64,000 nucleotides of DNA, from assembly GCF_036373705.1 (NCBI RefSeq), contig NC_089863.1, positions 30,464,227 to 30,528,226 on the forward strand. Direction: 5' to 3'. Both the position numbers and the translations under genes were made by a program. Positions 46,251 to 60,742 of this stretch are shown in pieces. The number at the start of each line of letters is the position of its first letter. The first letter of the stretch is position 1. The notes under the pieces were generated by a model. The model was not told the origin of the DNA. It saw only the letters and a list, made by a program, of their open reading frames with translations, and made no database searches. This stretch comes from Amia ocellicauda. Lineage: Eukaryota; Chordata; Actinopteri; Amiiformes; Amiidae.

Positions 46251-47089
46251 AACGAGGGCAGATCATTTCATAAATGCTCTCTACCGTTAGTGAAAGGATT
46301 CAACATCTTATCACATTGCTCATTGGTGAAAGAAGCAGGAGATTGTATTGGCTTAGGAAGTTTATCTCAGGGGTCCAATGCCCACAGTTGCCTCCCCTCC
46401 TTTCCAACTATTTTGGCTACAGTAGCCAACCATTAGAAGCTGGAATAGGATCCAGGAGACACTGTGACGAGTCCACACAATGAAAGGGTCAGTATGGAAT
46501 GTGGAAAGGGTGTGACTTGCTGGTTTCCTGTTCAGCACAACTATAAATTATGGTTTGAATGATCAAATGGGCTTCTAGGTTTCCCCACCCTAGAGAGGTC
46601 AGATCTATATCCAATAGGACATCCTTGTGAGGCTATGCTGAAGAGAGGAGAGAAATCCTCATGCCTCAAGAAGCTTATGCATACTGGGCTCCCCACCCCC
46701 CCCATACAGTATCAAGGCTCAATCTGCCATGCCATGGGCACAGCAGAGGTGGACTGTGCTTGCATGCACACAAAGCTAGAAGTGTCCCCATATGCCATAG
46801 AACCATTGGCAAGAAGTGAAGTCAAGGCAAATGGGGTCTTAGGATAAACCATTTCTAGACCAAACATTGGTGCACATTTGGCTTCATGGCATCAGCTAAG
46901 ATGGGAGTAGTGGAGAGTACACATTAAGGCAGAGAAGCTTGACAAAACAGATGGTCAGTCCATTTTCCTAGAGCTTTATTATTAACACATGGAACAAAGA
47001 TTACAGAGCATGTGGAAGCCAGAGAAGTACACTTCTCCCAAAGCCATGTCAACTCAAAAGTAGCATCAGCCTACACAGGAGGCCAACAT

Positions 47090-48337
47090 TTACTCAGATA
47101 GCAGGGCTTCAGAGAACCTGCACTTCTGGACTTCGCCACTTCTGCAGATAATCCAGAGGACTCCACGATCATACGACACATGGCTGCTTATGCCAGCTAC
47201 CCTTAGATGTTCCCACCCACTGCCAAAGGGGTTACAGGCACTGACACCAATCCTGAAAGGCAAAAGGGAGAAGTCAGGAGCCAGAGCATTGAGGCTTCTA
47301 GACATGGTCCAAACAAGCCCCTTGACAGGATCACACCCTTGTCCAGTCAGTTCATACAGAGGCTATGGTCAAGCATTTCACAACCTTCCTCTCCCCAGTC
47401 CAGTTCGACTAGCCATTCAAACCCATCCATTAGCAGCATAACCTGCTCACATTCAACAGCTGGAACCTCACCTTTTGAATACCGAGCCATGTTTGTTCAC
47501 TCCATGCACTTCACCATCTGCGCTCACTTCCACCATGGACAGGGAGCCTGGAATGCGGTACCACTTCTCAGGGCCAGGACAGGAATTCCCACTGACACCC
47601 AGCTTGACGTGGATTTCATCTAGCTTGTTCACTCCCCAGCACCCAACAGGCCCACAGGAGTAGTACTTGAGCTCGCCTGGGACGGCCATCCAGGACACAC
47701 TGCCAGAGCCATCGTAGCTCAGTGCAGGCCTGTGGTTTAGACAGACAATGCCACTGGAGGGATTGCAGCCCACCACAAACTTGTCCCCACCAGCATCAAT
47801 CTGGATCAGGTTGCCTGCCAGAGGAATGAAAGAGGGTCTACAGCAAGAATGTGACCTGATGGACAGCTGGTGCAGGTCGAGATTTTAAGCAAGGGATGCA
47901 GTAGATCACATCCAGGCCTTACCTGGATTCACCTGGACCCAGCCTTTTTGAAACCACTTGAAGACCAGGCCATCAAGGCCAACTCTCCAGAGCCCAGCAG
48001 GCCCTACACTGACATGTTTACCAGATGCCTCTAGGTCAACCCAACCATCGTCACGGAAGTCCACAACTTTGCCCTCTTTCGAGATGCCACACACTCTGCC
48101 AGCACCAGCATCAATCTGCTTCAGGACACCAGGGACAGCCTCACAGTGCAGGGCTTCAGCTACCCACACTGAAGGGAGAGGGATCCATTAGAGCAGTACA
48201 CAGTCACCATCTCCATGTGCATGTGCATCTCAAGTGGAATACATTTAATCTCCATAACAAAGAGGATTTATATTTCAAACAAGCTTACCAATACCAGAAC
48301 CCACCAACAAAACCACACCAACAATCCCTCCTTTCAT
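47090..48337 (-). CDS. Fish-egg lectin, copy 2
   Basis: Exons 48289-48337, 47923-48168, 47472-47814 and 47090-47252; same lengths and phases as copy 1, intact. The predicted protein differs from copies 1 and 3 only at residue 264 (Pro to Leu, end ALLSE). Exon 1 has one silent change (GGC to GGT). The exon 2 donor is GTAAGG here but GTATGG in the other three copies, a closer match to consensus. Confidence 0.93.
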
Positions 48338-48389
48338 GGTTGCTATCACTCTCAGAGAATTGATATATTAGAACTGTTCACACACAGGC

Positions 48390-48398
48390 ATTTAAATA
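48390..48398 (-). promoter_or_regulatory. TATA box of lectin copy 2
   Basis: Same TATTTAAAT at the same distance from the ATG as in copy 1, with the E-box and CCAAT box conserved. Confidence 0.65.
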
Positions 48399-51300
48399 CC
48401 CCGGTCCACCGCTAGACACACCTGTCTAATCGCTGGTTAATTGATTAATTGAGATGCACAGTGGCAATGAAATGAGGGACCTGATTAGTGATAATCCTCT
48501 TAATGAATTCAACCTGTAAGACCATTGGCCAGGGTAGATGACATGGCAAGTGGCACCACTGCTCTGACAATTAAATGATTAACATAATTCATGAAAGACT
48601 GCATGTTTTTAGCCACACATGGCTGACTGCCACCGATACTTATTAACTCTCATATTCCAGCTGCTGTTTGAGTTCTAACTGTGTTTGTTGATTTCTAGTC
48701 CGTATTGGGTCAGTTGAGTCATGACTTTGTGTCATGTTTCAATGGAGTGATTCCAGGATACATTTGCCACTACTAACTGGAATTAACTGGCAGTTAGGTT
48801 TGAATCATACTTATGCAAATCTGTTGCTGGCAATACACAGAACCTGGCACATGAATTGGATGAATTACATACATTAAGGGAATATGTCTTACTAATGTGG
48901 AAGAAACTCAGCCTTCAATCAGGTTAGTGCGTTTCTTGAACAATGAATCGAAAACCATACAAAGTTGCTCTGACGTGATACAAAAAGACAGAGTAAACAA
49001 AGATCTGGTTATAATTAAACCATTTTCTGTGCTGTCTTTAAAGCAAGCTAAGCAGAAGATATTTATGTATGGATGACAGTTCCCAGGCCAATGCATAGAT
49101 AAGGGAAGAGACCCTTAAATCACACAGTTCGACATCGTCTGCCAGATGCACATAATTTTTCAAAGAGCGATCAAGGTACCTCCTGGCCTGATTCGAATCT
49201 TGACATATCTTCAAGTATACAGGCAGTAAAGCCTTGGCAAAGAGAGACATTCAAGTCTTCCTTCCACACTTACATCTTTCATATCTTTATATATCTTTAA
49301 ATAATCTGCATAACAAATATGTCTACAACAGTGTATGCATTCATAAACAGTATTTCTTTTAGTGTATTTTATAACAGTAGCAGTGACAGTGACAGTGATG
49401 TCCCCTGTGAACAAGAGCAAGTACTTGACACTGCATGAAATTAAAAGTTTACTGAGCTGCACTCTTTGTAAACTCAAGTCATCTACAAATGTACACAGTG
49501 TGTAAACTGCTTTGTAAACATTACGTTTACACTGTTTACAAAGATCTGCTAACCTAGTAGCTCACCATGTATATTTGTACAGCTGGTTTCACACTCAGTT
49601 TACAGAGTAATGTAAAGTTTAAACTTTAGGTTCACAAACATATACATCACCTTTGGCTAGTTGCAAACATTACATTTACAAAAGTTAAATTACACAGCAT
49701 TGTAGGTCATCAGGTTTAGAAATGTTAAACTTTAGGCTTGTGTTCAGCTTGCACAGCAGTGTAGTATGTAAACTGAGTAACCACGTGTCTAGCCACCTGT
49801 AGTTACTTGTAAACGGAGTGTGGCTTTTTGCTCTCTTTTGGTTTCACTAAACAATGCAGGAATAACATAGGGAGGCAGAATCAAAAGCCATTGAACTTTG
49901 TTTGACACAGAACAGATGCATGAACTTGACTGAAGCGACACTCTCAACTGACTGACTCTGAACTTCTATCTCACCTGAAACTGAAACTCTAATCTGATAT
50001 GTGGGATCCGGGCACCCCTGTTTAAGTCGTTGTACCATGTGACTGGATCCCTCAATTAAGGAGCCCCCTGTGTTCCTGCGCCGGGCCAACTCCTGACCCC
50101 AGAACTAACTAATCCCCCACTACCAACAGTAACACAAGCACATGCACAACACGTGAACATTACACACACACCTGCCCCACATGTCCCCCCAGTCCCAGAT
50201 CACTACAATATGAATTGTGAGAAAGATGTCACCACAGCAGAGGCGCAGATACAGGTTGCAAAATTAAAACAATACTTTAAATGAACAAAAACAAACAGCT
50301 AAAACGGAAAACAAATACAAAATAAGCACAAGTTGCCAGGCTGAGCCGCTCCTTCACTAGTGGTGTTACGCTCGAAGCAGGCTTCACGATGCAGTACCAA
50401 CACATCCGAAGCACAATGTATCGATACAGTGTGTCACAGTCCTGTGACACCTTGCCAGAAATCATGTGATCACTGCAAACAAAGCTTCATTACGTCACAC
50501 CTGCATCTAACAGTGAGGAATTGGTGTTCAATCCGTGTGGGCTTACCAAACCCCTGTAATGCTTAAAGAGGTCTGAACCACCTCAAATCCAAGGGTTATA
50601 GAGAGGAGACAGATTTGTGGTCGCTACAGAATACATTTATTGAGAGAGAGCCAGAGAGAGCTAGAGATATATAGTTAGACAGACGTACAGATTGCGATAG
50701 AAGATAGGGAGATAGATAGAGATATAGATTTAAAGACAGTAATAAAGACATGGATTTAGCCATAGATTGATAGATATTTTTGGACATTTTTTTCACATAA
50801 CCTAAATTGAGCCACATATCAGAGATGCTGATGGGTTCATTTGTATATTGCCTCACGGATGTTTCAAGTACTGCAGCCTTTCGAATCACTCAATACAGTC
50901 GCACTACCATGTATTCACCAGCTGATGCCACTATGGAGTGAATGTATGGAGTACTTTGAAGCAGCAAACCCTTTTCTAGGTGCAATAGCTTCAAATGGTT
51001 CAATGCTTCTGAAAGGTTTGTATCCCCACCACTAACCTTCACTGGCTTCTGCTATTTATAGCTTTTCTGTTTCCACAGCCACTCTACTCCCTACTCTCCA
51101 CTCCCTTTCATGGGAATGAATTGAGACACAGAGATTAATAACTGCCATCAGTTACCTAACAAGTATTTTGTTGAAGGAGCTGGTGTAATCATGATTTTAA
51201 TGGTCTCAGATATTTAAGTTAGATAAAAAGGAAAGAGATAAGCACATTGTTTTGAAAGTTTGACAGCTCCACACAAAAATAGAGTGTTTACACTAGGAAG

Positions 51301-53953
51301 TAAACACAGGAGATATGATGCTGCTGATGACAGCTGAGTGCTAAATAATGTGTGGTTGTGATCAATTATTATTATTTTGAATTGTCCCTATACTGGAAAC
51401 CTTATAGATTGTGTGAATGTCAACTACTGTACTTGTGATAGAGATGCCTTTCATAAGGAGGATCTCTGACGTTGTGCGAACCACACATTGTGTCTTCAGA
51501 TGACGGATTTATTCCATATGGCAGATATGCACATTATGAATCGTATCCTGAAGGAACCGACGTTTGACCCGTAGTGGCAAAGGTGCATACTGAGAAGATG
51601 CTGGTGTTACAGTAGGCCGAGGGCGCTGCTTTAAAGACAGCCACACGGCATCTTGAACAGACCGATGTTGCAGTCCACAACTCCAAAGTGATGGTTGACT
51701 GAGTGGAGAAAAAACTTAAAATATTATAATTGAAGGTTTCCCAGATTATATGAATGTACAATACATTGTGAAACAGCTGTGCTGTGGCATCCACAGTAGC
51801 ATATAATCTTGTACTGATAGTTTAATTTATAATGTACTTTTGGTGGAGATGTCAAATTATTCAAATGAACAGAACAAGAGCCATGAAGAAAGAATAAGTA
51901 TGTATTATGTAGGTAGTAACTGGGGATTTACTTTTATGACCTGGGGCAGGATGAAACATAATTTGAGACGCACTGTAAAGCTCCAGGAATTTGTGATGAC
52001 CACTGCAATTTCCATAAGAGATCTCAATATTCAGAAAGGTGTAGTTATGACATTATTGTTTGACTGATCAAGCAAAGAAAAGGACATTGCTCTCCCCTGA
52101 TTATTTGAATACCTCACCGTAAATACATACACACCTCGTAGGTGGCAGACTGGGATGGATGGGAACTGAAAACACAGCACCAGACCACCTGCCCCTCAGG
52201 AGGAAGAAATTATTGTAACTGACAAACACGATTCTTTTGGCTTCATTCTGCTTCGCTCTATTACTAACTGGAGGGACTGAAGAGCCGGTATTAATGTTTT
52301 GAATAAACTTTATAATGGTTTACATTAATGTTTGAAATACTAATATGTCAACAGAGCCAATTGTATTAATGGTCAAGCAACCAAATGTTAGCAAGGCTGT
52401 TTTTATGAGTGCTGACGCTGCAGAAGTCCCTCCCAGCATTTTCTTCAAGGTTTTCTGTGGCTTATATTAAGGCTAGGGAGGTCACATCATGGTTATTGAT
52501 TAACAGATGTTAAAGATGACCATGGGACTGGACCTCCCCCAGTATATCAAAGGAAGCCATCTGGTTTCCACATCCCACACCTTCCCCCAGGAAGACAACC
52601 ATGAACATTACAAGGGCCAGAAACCTGACCTTGAGGCAACACTTCTTGGAAACATGTGACTGACCCTGCCCACAGAACCACATGTCATGCTTCCTATAAA
52701 AGCTGTTAACTCTTGCTGTTCAGAGAGACTCCACTCAGGTGGAGAGCTTCCATGTCAGGGCCTTCCAGGCCGGACATGTTAAATAAATACATTATCTTCT
52801 GTGCTTGAAGACTTCAATTCTATACCTGGGTTCAACAGATACTTTATCTGTGACTGTATTATTATGCATGTGGTGGACTGAACTGGTACAACTGGTTTAG
52901 ATTGAGATCAAACTTTTTGAGATCACTTTTGACAGATAAGACTAACCTATTGTCTATCAAGAGATACAAAAAGGCTTCTTTCAACTCACATCACAAGTTC
53001 TTTTTCTTCACTTCATGTGACAGGAGGGCTCAGAGTTAACCTGTACTTATATTTTGTGCAATAAACTTCTTAATTCTTCACCAGTCTATAGTGGGATTTA
53101 CTGTAACCACTACTGAACGAGGGCAGATCATTTCATAAATGCTCTCTACCGTTAGTGAAAGGATTCAACATCTTATCACATTGCTCATTGGTGAAAGAAG
53201 CAGGAGATTGTATTGGCTTAGGAAGTTTATCTCAGGGGTCCAATGCCCACAGCTGCCTCCCCTCCTTTCCAACTATTTTGGCTACAGTAGCCAACCATTA
53301 GAAGCTGGAATAGGATCCAGGAGACACTGTGACGAGTCCACACAATGAAAGGGTCAGTATGGAATGTGGAAAGGGTGTGACTTGCTTGTTTCCTGTTCAG
53401 CACAACTATAAATTATGGTTTGAATGATCAAATGGGCTTCTAGGTTTCCCCACCCTAGAGAGGTCAGATCTATATCCAATAAGACATCCTTGTGAGGCTA
53501 TGCTGAAGAGAGGAGAGAAATCCTCATGCCTCAAGAAGCTTATGCATACAGGGCTCCCCACCCCCCCATACAGTATCAAGGCTCAATCTGCCATGCCATG
53601 GGCACAGCAGAGGTGGACTGTGCTTGCATGCACACAAAGCTAGAAGTGTCCCCATATGCCATAGAACCACTGGCAAGAAGTGAAGTCAAGGCAAATGGGG
53701 TCTTAGGATAAACCATTTCTAGACCAAACATTGGTGCACATTTGGCTTCATGGCATCAGCTAAGATGGGAGTAGTGGAGAGTACACATTAAGGCAGAGAA
53801 GCTTGACAAAACAGATGGTCAGTCCATTTTCCTAGAGCTTTATTATTAACACATGGAACAAAGATTACAGAGCATGTGGAAGCCAGAGAAGTACACTTCT
53901 CCCAAAGCCATGTCAACTCAAAAGTAGCATCAGCCTACACAGGAGGCCAACAT

Positions 53954-55201
53954 TTACTCAGATGGCAGGGCTTCAGAGAACCTGCACTTCTGGACTTCGC
54001 CACTTCTGCAGATAATCCAGAGGACTCCACGATCATACGACACATGGCTGCTTATGCCAGCTACCCTTAGATGTTCCCACCCACTGCCAAAGGGGTTACA
54101 GGCACTGACACCAATCCTGAAAGGCAAAAGGGAGAAGTCAGGAGCCAGAGCATTGAGGCTTCTAGACATGGTCCAAACAAGCCCCTTGACAGGATCACAC
54201 CCTTGTCCAGTCAGTTCATACAGAGGCTATGGTCAAGCATTTCACAACCTTCCTCTCCCCAGTCCAGTTCGACTAGCCATTCAAACCCATCCATTAGCAG
54301 CATAACCTGCTCACATTCAACAGCTGGAACCTCACCTTTTGAATACCGAGCCATGTTTGTTCACTCCATGCACTTCACCATCTGCGCTCACTTCCACCAT
54401 GGACAGGGAGCCTGGAATGCGGTACCACTTCTCAGGGCCAGGACAGGAATTCCCACTGACACCCAGCTTGACGTGGATTTCATCTAGCTTGTTCACTCCC
54501 CAGCACCCAACAGGCCCACAGGAGTAGTACTTGAGCTCGCCTGGGACGGCCATCCAGGACACACTGCCAGAGCCATCGTAGCTCAGTGCAGGCCTGTGGT
54601 TTAGACAGACAATGCCACTGGAGGGATTGCAGCCCACCACAAACTTGTCCCCACCAGCATCAATCTGGATCAGGTTGCCTGCCAGAGGAATGAAAGAGGG
54701 TCTACAGCAAGAATGTGACCTGATGGACAGCTGGTGCAGGTCGAGATTTTAAGCAAGGGATGCAGTAGATCACATCCAGGCCATACCTGGATTCACCTGG
54801 ACCCAGCCTTTTTGAAACCACTTGAAGACCAGGCCATCAAGGCCAACTCTCCAGAGCCCAGCAGGCCCTACACTGACATGTTTACCAGATGCCTCTAGGT
54901 CAACCCAACCATCGTCACGGAAGTCCACAACTTTGCCCTCTTTCGAGATGCCACACACTCTGCCAGCACCAGCATCAATCTGCTTCAGGACACCAGGGAC
55001 AGCCTCACAGTGCAGGGCTTCAGCTACCCACACTGAAGGGAGAGGGATCCATTAGAGCAGTACACAGTCACCATCTCCATGTGCATGTGCATCTCAAGTG
55101 GAATACATTTCATCTCCATAACAAAGAGGATTTATATTTCAAACAAGCTTACCAATGCCAGAACCCACCAACAAAACCACACCAACAATCCCTCCTTTCA
55201 T
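53954..55201 (-). CDS. Fish-egg lectin, copy 3
   Basis: Exons 55153-55201, 54787-55032, 54336-54678 and 53954-54116. Coding sequence intact, predicted protein identical to copy 1 (end ALPSE). Introns and flanks are also almost the same as copy 1, so identity here reflects recent duplication or conversion rather than selection on the protein. Confidence 0.93.
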
Positions 55202-55253
55202 GGTTGCTATCACTCTCAGAGAATTGATATATTAGAACTGTTCACACACAGGC

Positions 55254-55262
55254 ATTTAAATA
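55254..55262 (-). promoter_or_regulatory. TATA box of lectin copy 3
   Basis: Same TATTTAAAT, spacing and upstream boxes as copy 1. Confidence 0.65.
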
Positions 55263-58200
55263 CCCCGGTCCACCGCTAGACACACCTGTCTAATCGCTGG
55301 TTAATTGATTAATTGAGATGCACAGCGGCAATGAAATGAGGGACCTGATTAGTGATAATCCTCTTAATGAATTCAACCTGTAAGACCATTGGCCAGGGTA
55401 GATGACATGGCAAGTGGCACCACTGCTCTGACAATTAAATGATTAACATAATTCATGAAAGACTGCATGTTTTTAGCCACACATGGCTATGACTGCCACC
55501 GATACTTATTAACTCTCATATTCCAGCTGCTGTTTAAGTTCTAACTGTGTTTGTTGATTTCTAGTCCGTATTGGGTCAGTTGAGTCATGACTTTGTGTCA
55601 TGTTTCAATGGAGTGATTCCAGGATACATTTGCCACTACTAACTGGAATTAACTGGCAGTTAGGTTTGAATCATACTTATGCAAATCTGTTGCTGGCAAT
55701 ACACAGAACCTGGCACATGAATTGGATGAATTACATACATTAAGGGAATATGTCTTACTAATGTGGAAGAAACTCAGCCTTCAATCAGGTTAGTGCGTTT
55801 GATGAACAATGAATCGAAAACCATACAAAGTTGCTCTGACGCGATACAAAAAGACAGAGGCTTTTATTCACAAAAGTAAACAAAGATCTGGTTATAATTA
55901 AGCCATTTCTGTGCTGTCTTTAAAGCAAGCTAAGCAGAAGATATTTATGTATGGATGACAGTTCCCAGGCCAATGCATAGATAAGGGAAGAGACCCTTAA
56001 ATCACACAGTTCGACATCGTCTGCCAGATGCACATAATTTTTCAAAGAGCGATCAAGGTACCTCCTGGCCTGATTCGAATCTTGACATATCTTCAAGTAT
56101 ACAGGCAGTAAAGCCTTGGCAAAGAGAGACATTCAAGTCTTCCTTCCACACTTACATCTTTCATATCTTTATATATCTTTAAATAATCTGCATAACAAAT
56201 ATGTCTACAACAGTGTATGCATTCATAAACAGTATTTCTTTTAGTGTATTTTATAACAGTAGCAGTGACAGTGACAGTGATGTCCCCTGTGAACAAGAGC
56301 AAGTACTCGACACTGCATGAAATTAAAAGTTTACTGAGCTGCACTCTTTGTAAACTCAAGTCATCTACAAATGTACACAGTGTGTAAACTGCTTTGTAAA
56401 CATTACGTTTACACTGTTTACAAAGATCTGCTAACCTAGTAGCTCACCATGTATATTTGTACAGCTGGTTTCACAATCAGTTTACAGAGTAATGTAAAGT
56501 GTAAACTTCAGGTTCACAAACATATACATCACCTTTGGCTAGTTGCAAACATTACATTTACAAAAGTTAAATTACACAGCATTGTAGGTCATCAGGTTTA
56601 GAAATGTTAAACTTTAGGCTTGTGTTCAGCTTGCACAGCAGTGTAGTATGTAAACTGAGTAACCACGTGTCTAGCCACCTGTAGTTACTTGTAAACGGAG
56701 TGTGGCTTTTTGCTCTCTTTTGGTTTCACTAAACAATGCAGGAATAACATAGGGAGGCAGAATCAAAAGCCATTGAACTTTGTTTGACACAGAACAGATG
56801 CATGAACTTGACTGAAGCGACACTCTCAACTGACTGACTCTGAACTTCTATCTCACCTGAAACTGAAACTCTAATCTGATATGTGGGATCCGGGCACCCC
56901 TGTTTAAGTCGTTGTACCATGTGACTGGATCCCTCAATTAAGGAGCCCCCTGTGTTCCTGCGCCGGGCCAACTCCTGACCCCAGAACTAACTAATCCCCC
57001 ACTACCAACAGTAACACAAGCACATGCACAACACGTGAACATTACACACACACCTGCCCCACATGTCCCCACAGTCCCAGATCACTACAATATGAATTGT
57101 GAGAAAGATGTCACCACAGCAGAGGCGCAGATACAGGTTGCAAAATTAAAACAATACTTTAAATGAACAAAAACAAACAGCTAAAACGGAAAACAAATAC
57201 AAAATAAGCACAAGTTGCCAGGCTGAGCCGCTCCTTCACTAGTGGTGTTACGCTCGAAGCAGGCTTCACGATGCAGTACCAACACATCCGAAGCACAATG
57301 TATCGATACAGTGTGTCACAATCCGTGTGGGCTTACCAAACCCCTGTAATGCTTAAAGAGGTCTGAACCACCTCAAATCCAAGGGTTATAGAGAGGAGAC
57401 AGATTTGTGGTCGCTACAGAATACATTTATTGAGAGAGAGCCAGAGAGAGCTAGAGATATATAGTTAGACAGACGTACAGATTGCGATAGAAGATAGGGA
57501 GATAGATAGAGATATAGATTTAAAGACAGTAATAAAGACATGGATTTAGCCATAGATTGATAGATATTTTTGGACATTTTTTTCACATAACCTAAATTGA
57601 GCCACATATCAGAGATGCTGATGGGTTCATTTGTATATTGCCTCACGGATGTTTCAAGTACTGCAGCCTTTCGAATCACTCAATACAGTCGCACTACCAT
57701 GTATTCACCAGCTGATGCCACTATGGAGTGAATGTATGGAGTACTTTGAAGCAGCAAACCCTTTTCTAGGTGCAATAGCTTCAAATGGTTCAATGCTTCT
57801 GAAAGGTTTGTATCCCCATCACTAACCTTCACTGGCTTCTGCTATTTATAGCTTTTCTGTTTCCACAGCCACTCTACTCCCTACTCTCCACTCCCTTTCA
57901 TGGGAATGAATTGAGACACAGAGATTAATAACTGCCATCAGTTACCTAACAAGTATTTTGTTGAAGGAGCTGGTGTAATCATGATTTTAATGGTCTCAGA
58001 TATTTAAGTTAGATAAAAAGGAAAGAGATAAGCACATTGTTTTGAAAGTTTGACAGCTCCACACAAAAATAGAGTGTTTACACTAGGAAGTAAACACAGG
58101 AGATATGATGCTGCTGATGACAGCTGAGTGCTAAATAATGTGTGGTTGTGTTCAATTATTATTATTTTGAATTGTCCCTATACTGGAAACCTTATAGATT

Positions 58201-60742
58201 GTGTGAATGTCAACTACTGTACTTGTGATAGAGATGCCTTTCATAAAAGGATCTCTGACGTTGTGCGAACCACACATTGTGTCTTCAGATGACGGATTTA
58301 TTCCATATGGCAGATATGCACATTATGAATCGTATCCTGAAGGAACCGACGTTTGACCCGTAGTGGCAAAGGTGCATACTGAGAAGATGCTGGTGTTACA
58401 GTAGGCCGAGGGCGCTGCTTTAAAGACAGCCACACGGCATCTTGAACAGACCGATGTTGCAGTCCACAACGCCAAAGTGATGGTTGACTGAGTGGAGAAA
58501 AAACTTAAAATATTATAATTGAAGGTTTCCCAGATTATATGAATGTACAATACATTGTGAAACAGCTGTGCTGTGGCATCCACAGTAGCATATAATCTTG
58601 TACTGATAGTTTAATTTATAATGTACTTTTGGTGGAGATGTCAAATTATTCAAATGAACAGAACAAGAGCCATGAAGAAAGAATAAGTATGTATTATGTA
58701 GGTAGTAACTGGGGATTTACTTTTATGACCTGGGGCAGGATGAAACATAATTTGAGACGCACTGTAAAGCTCCAGGAATTTGTGATGACCACTGCAAATT
58801 CCATAAGAGATCTCAATATTCAGAAAGGTGTAGTTATGACATTATTGTTTGACTGACCAAGCAAAGAAAAGGACATTGCTCTCCCCTGATTATTTGAATA
58901 CCTCACCGTAAATACATACACACCTCGTAGGTGGCAGACTGGGATGGATGGGAACTGAAAACACAGCACCAGACCACCTGCCCCTCAGGAGGAAGAAATT
59001 ATTGTAACTGACAAACACGATTCTTTTGGCTTCATTCTGCTTCACTCTATTACTAACTGGAGGGACTGAAGAGCCGGTATTCATGTTTTGAATAAACTTT
59101 ATAATGGTTTACATTAATGTTTGAAATACTAATATGTCAACAGAGCCAATTGTATTAATGGTCAAGCAACCAAATGTTAGCAAGGCTGTTTTTATGAGTG
59201 CTGACGCTGCAGAAGTCCCTCCCAGCATTTGCTTCAAGGTTTTCTGTGGCTTATCTTAAGGCTAGGGAGGTCACATCATGGTTATTGATTAACAGATGTT
59301 AAAGATGACCATGGGACTGGACCTCCCCCAGTATATCAAAGGAAGCCATCTGGTTTCCACATCCCACACCTTCCCCCAGAAAGACAACCATGAACATTAC
59401 AAGGGCCAGAAACCTGACCTTGAGGCAACACTTCTTGGAAACATGTGACTGACCCTGCCCACAGAACCACATGTCATGCTTCCTATAAAAGCTGTTAACT
59501 CTTGCTGTTCAGAGAGACTCCACTCAGGTGGAGAGCTTCCATGTCAGGGCCTTCCAGGCCGGACATGTTAAATAAATACATTATCTTCTGTGCTTGAAGA
59601 CTTCAATTCTATACCTGGGTTCAACAGATACTTTATCAGTGACTGTATTATTATGCATGTGGTGGACTGAACTGGTACAACTGGTTTAGATTGAGATCAA
59701 ACTTTTTGAGATCACTTTTGACAGATAAGACTAACCTATTGTCTATCAAGAGATACAAAAAGGCTTCTTTCAACTCACATCACAAGTTCTTTTTCTTCAC
59801 TTCATGTGACAGGAGGGCTCAGAGTTAACCTGTACTTATATTTTGTGCAATAAACTTCTTAATTCTTCACCAGTCTATAGTGGGATTTACTGTAACCACT
59901 ACTGAACGAGGGCAGATCATTTCATAAATGCTCTCTACCGTTAGTGAAAGGATTCAACATCTTATCACATTGCTCATTGGTGAAAGAAGCAGGAGATTGT
60001 ATTGGCTTAGGAAGTTTATCTCAGGGGTCCAATGCCCACAGCTGCCTCCCCTCCTTTCCAACTATTTTGGCTACAGTAGCCAACCATTAGAAGCTGGAAT
60101 AGGATCCAGGAGACACTGTGACGAGTCCACACAATGAAAGGGTCAGTATGGAATGTGGAAAGGGTGTGACTTGCTTGTTTCCTGTTCAGCACAACTATAA
60201 ATTATGGTTTGAATGATCAAATGGGCTTCTAGGTTTCCCCACCCTAGAGAGGTCAGATCTATATCCAATAAGACATCCTTGTGAGGCTATGCTGAAGAGA
60301 GGAGAGAAATCCTCATGCCTCAAGAAGCTTATGCATACAGGGCTCCCCACCCCCCCATACAGTATCAAGGCTCAATCTGCCATGCCATGGGCACAGCAGA
60401 GGTGGACTGTGCTTGCATGCACACAAAGCTAGAAGTGTCCCCATATGCCATAGAACCACTGGCAAGAAGTGAAGTCAAGGCAAATGGGGTCTTAGGATAA
60501 ACCATTTCTAGACCAAACATTGGTGCACATTTGGCTTCATGGCATCAGCTAAGATGGGAGTAGTGGAGAGTACACATTAAGGCAGAGAAGCTTGACAAAA
60601 CAGATGGTCAGTCCATTTTCCTAGAGCTTTATTATTAACACATGGAACAAAGATTACAGAGCATGTGGAAGCCAGAGAAGTACACTTCTCCCAAAGCCAT
60701 GTCAACTCAAAAGTAGCATCAGCCTACACAAGAGGCCAACAT

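Larger units (their letters stand above)
39884..46765. repeat. Tandem unit 1 (6882 bp) of the lectin array
   Basis: It starts at gcacacaaagctagaagtgt, the point where similarity with the next units begins, and ends just before the same text at 46766. Contents in order: lectin gene (minus), promoter, GTAAAC-rich block, GA/GATA tract, unassigned sequence and an LTR-like block. Unlike units 2 and 4 it has a 17-bp insert at about 42114-42130. Confidence 0.95.
46766..53629. repeat. Tandem unit 2 (6864 bp)
   Basis: The same content and orientation as unit 1, with scattered single-base differences. The 17-bp insert is absent near 48993 and two bases are missing in the ggctgactgcc phrase near 48621. 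Confidence 0.95.
53630..60418. repeat. Tandem unit 3 (6789 bp)
   Basis: Like unit 1 it has the 17-bp insert (about 55860-55876). It alone lacks 92 bp at 57320/57321, the segment present at 50439-50530 in unit 2. Confidence 0.95.
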
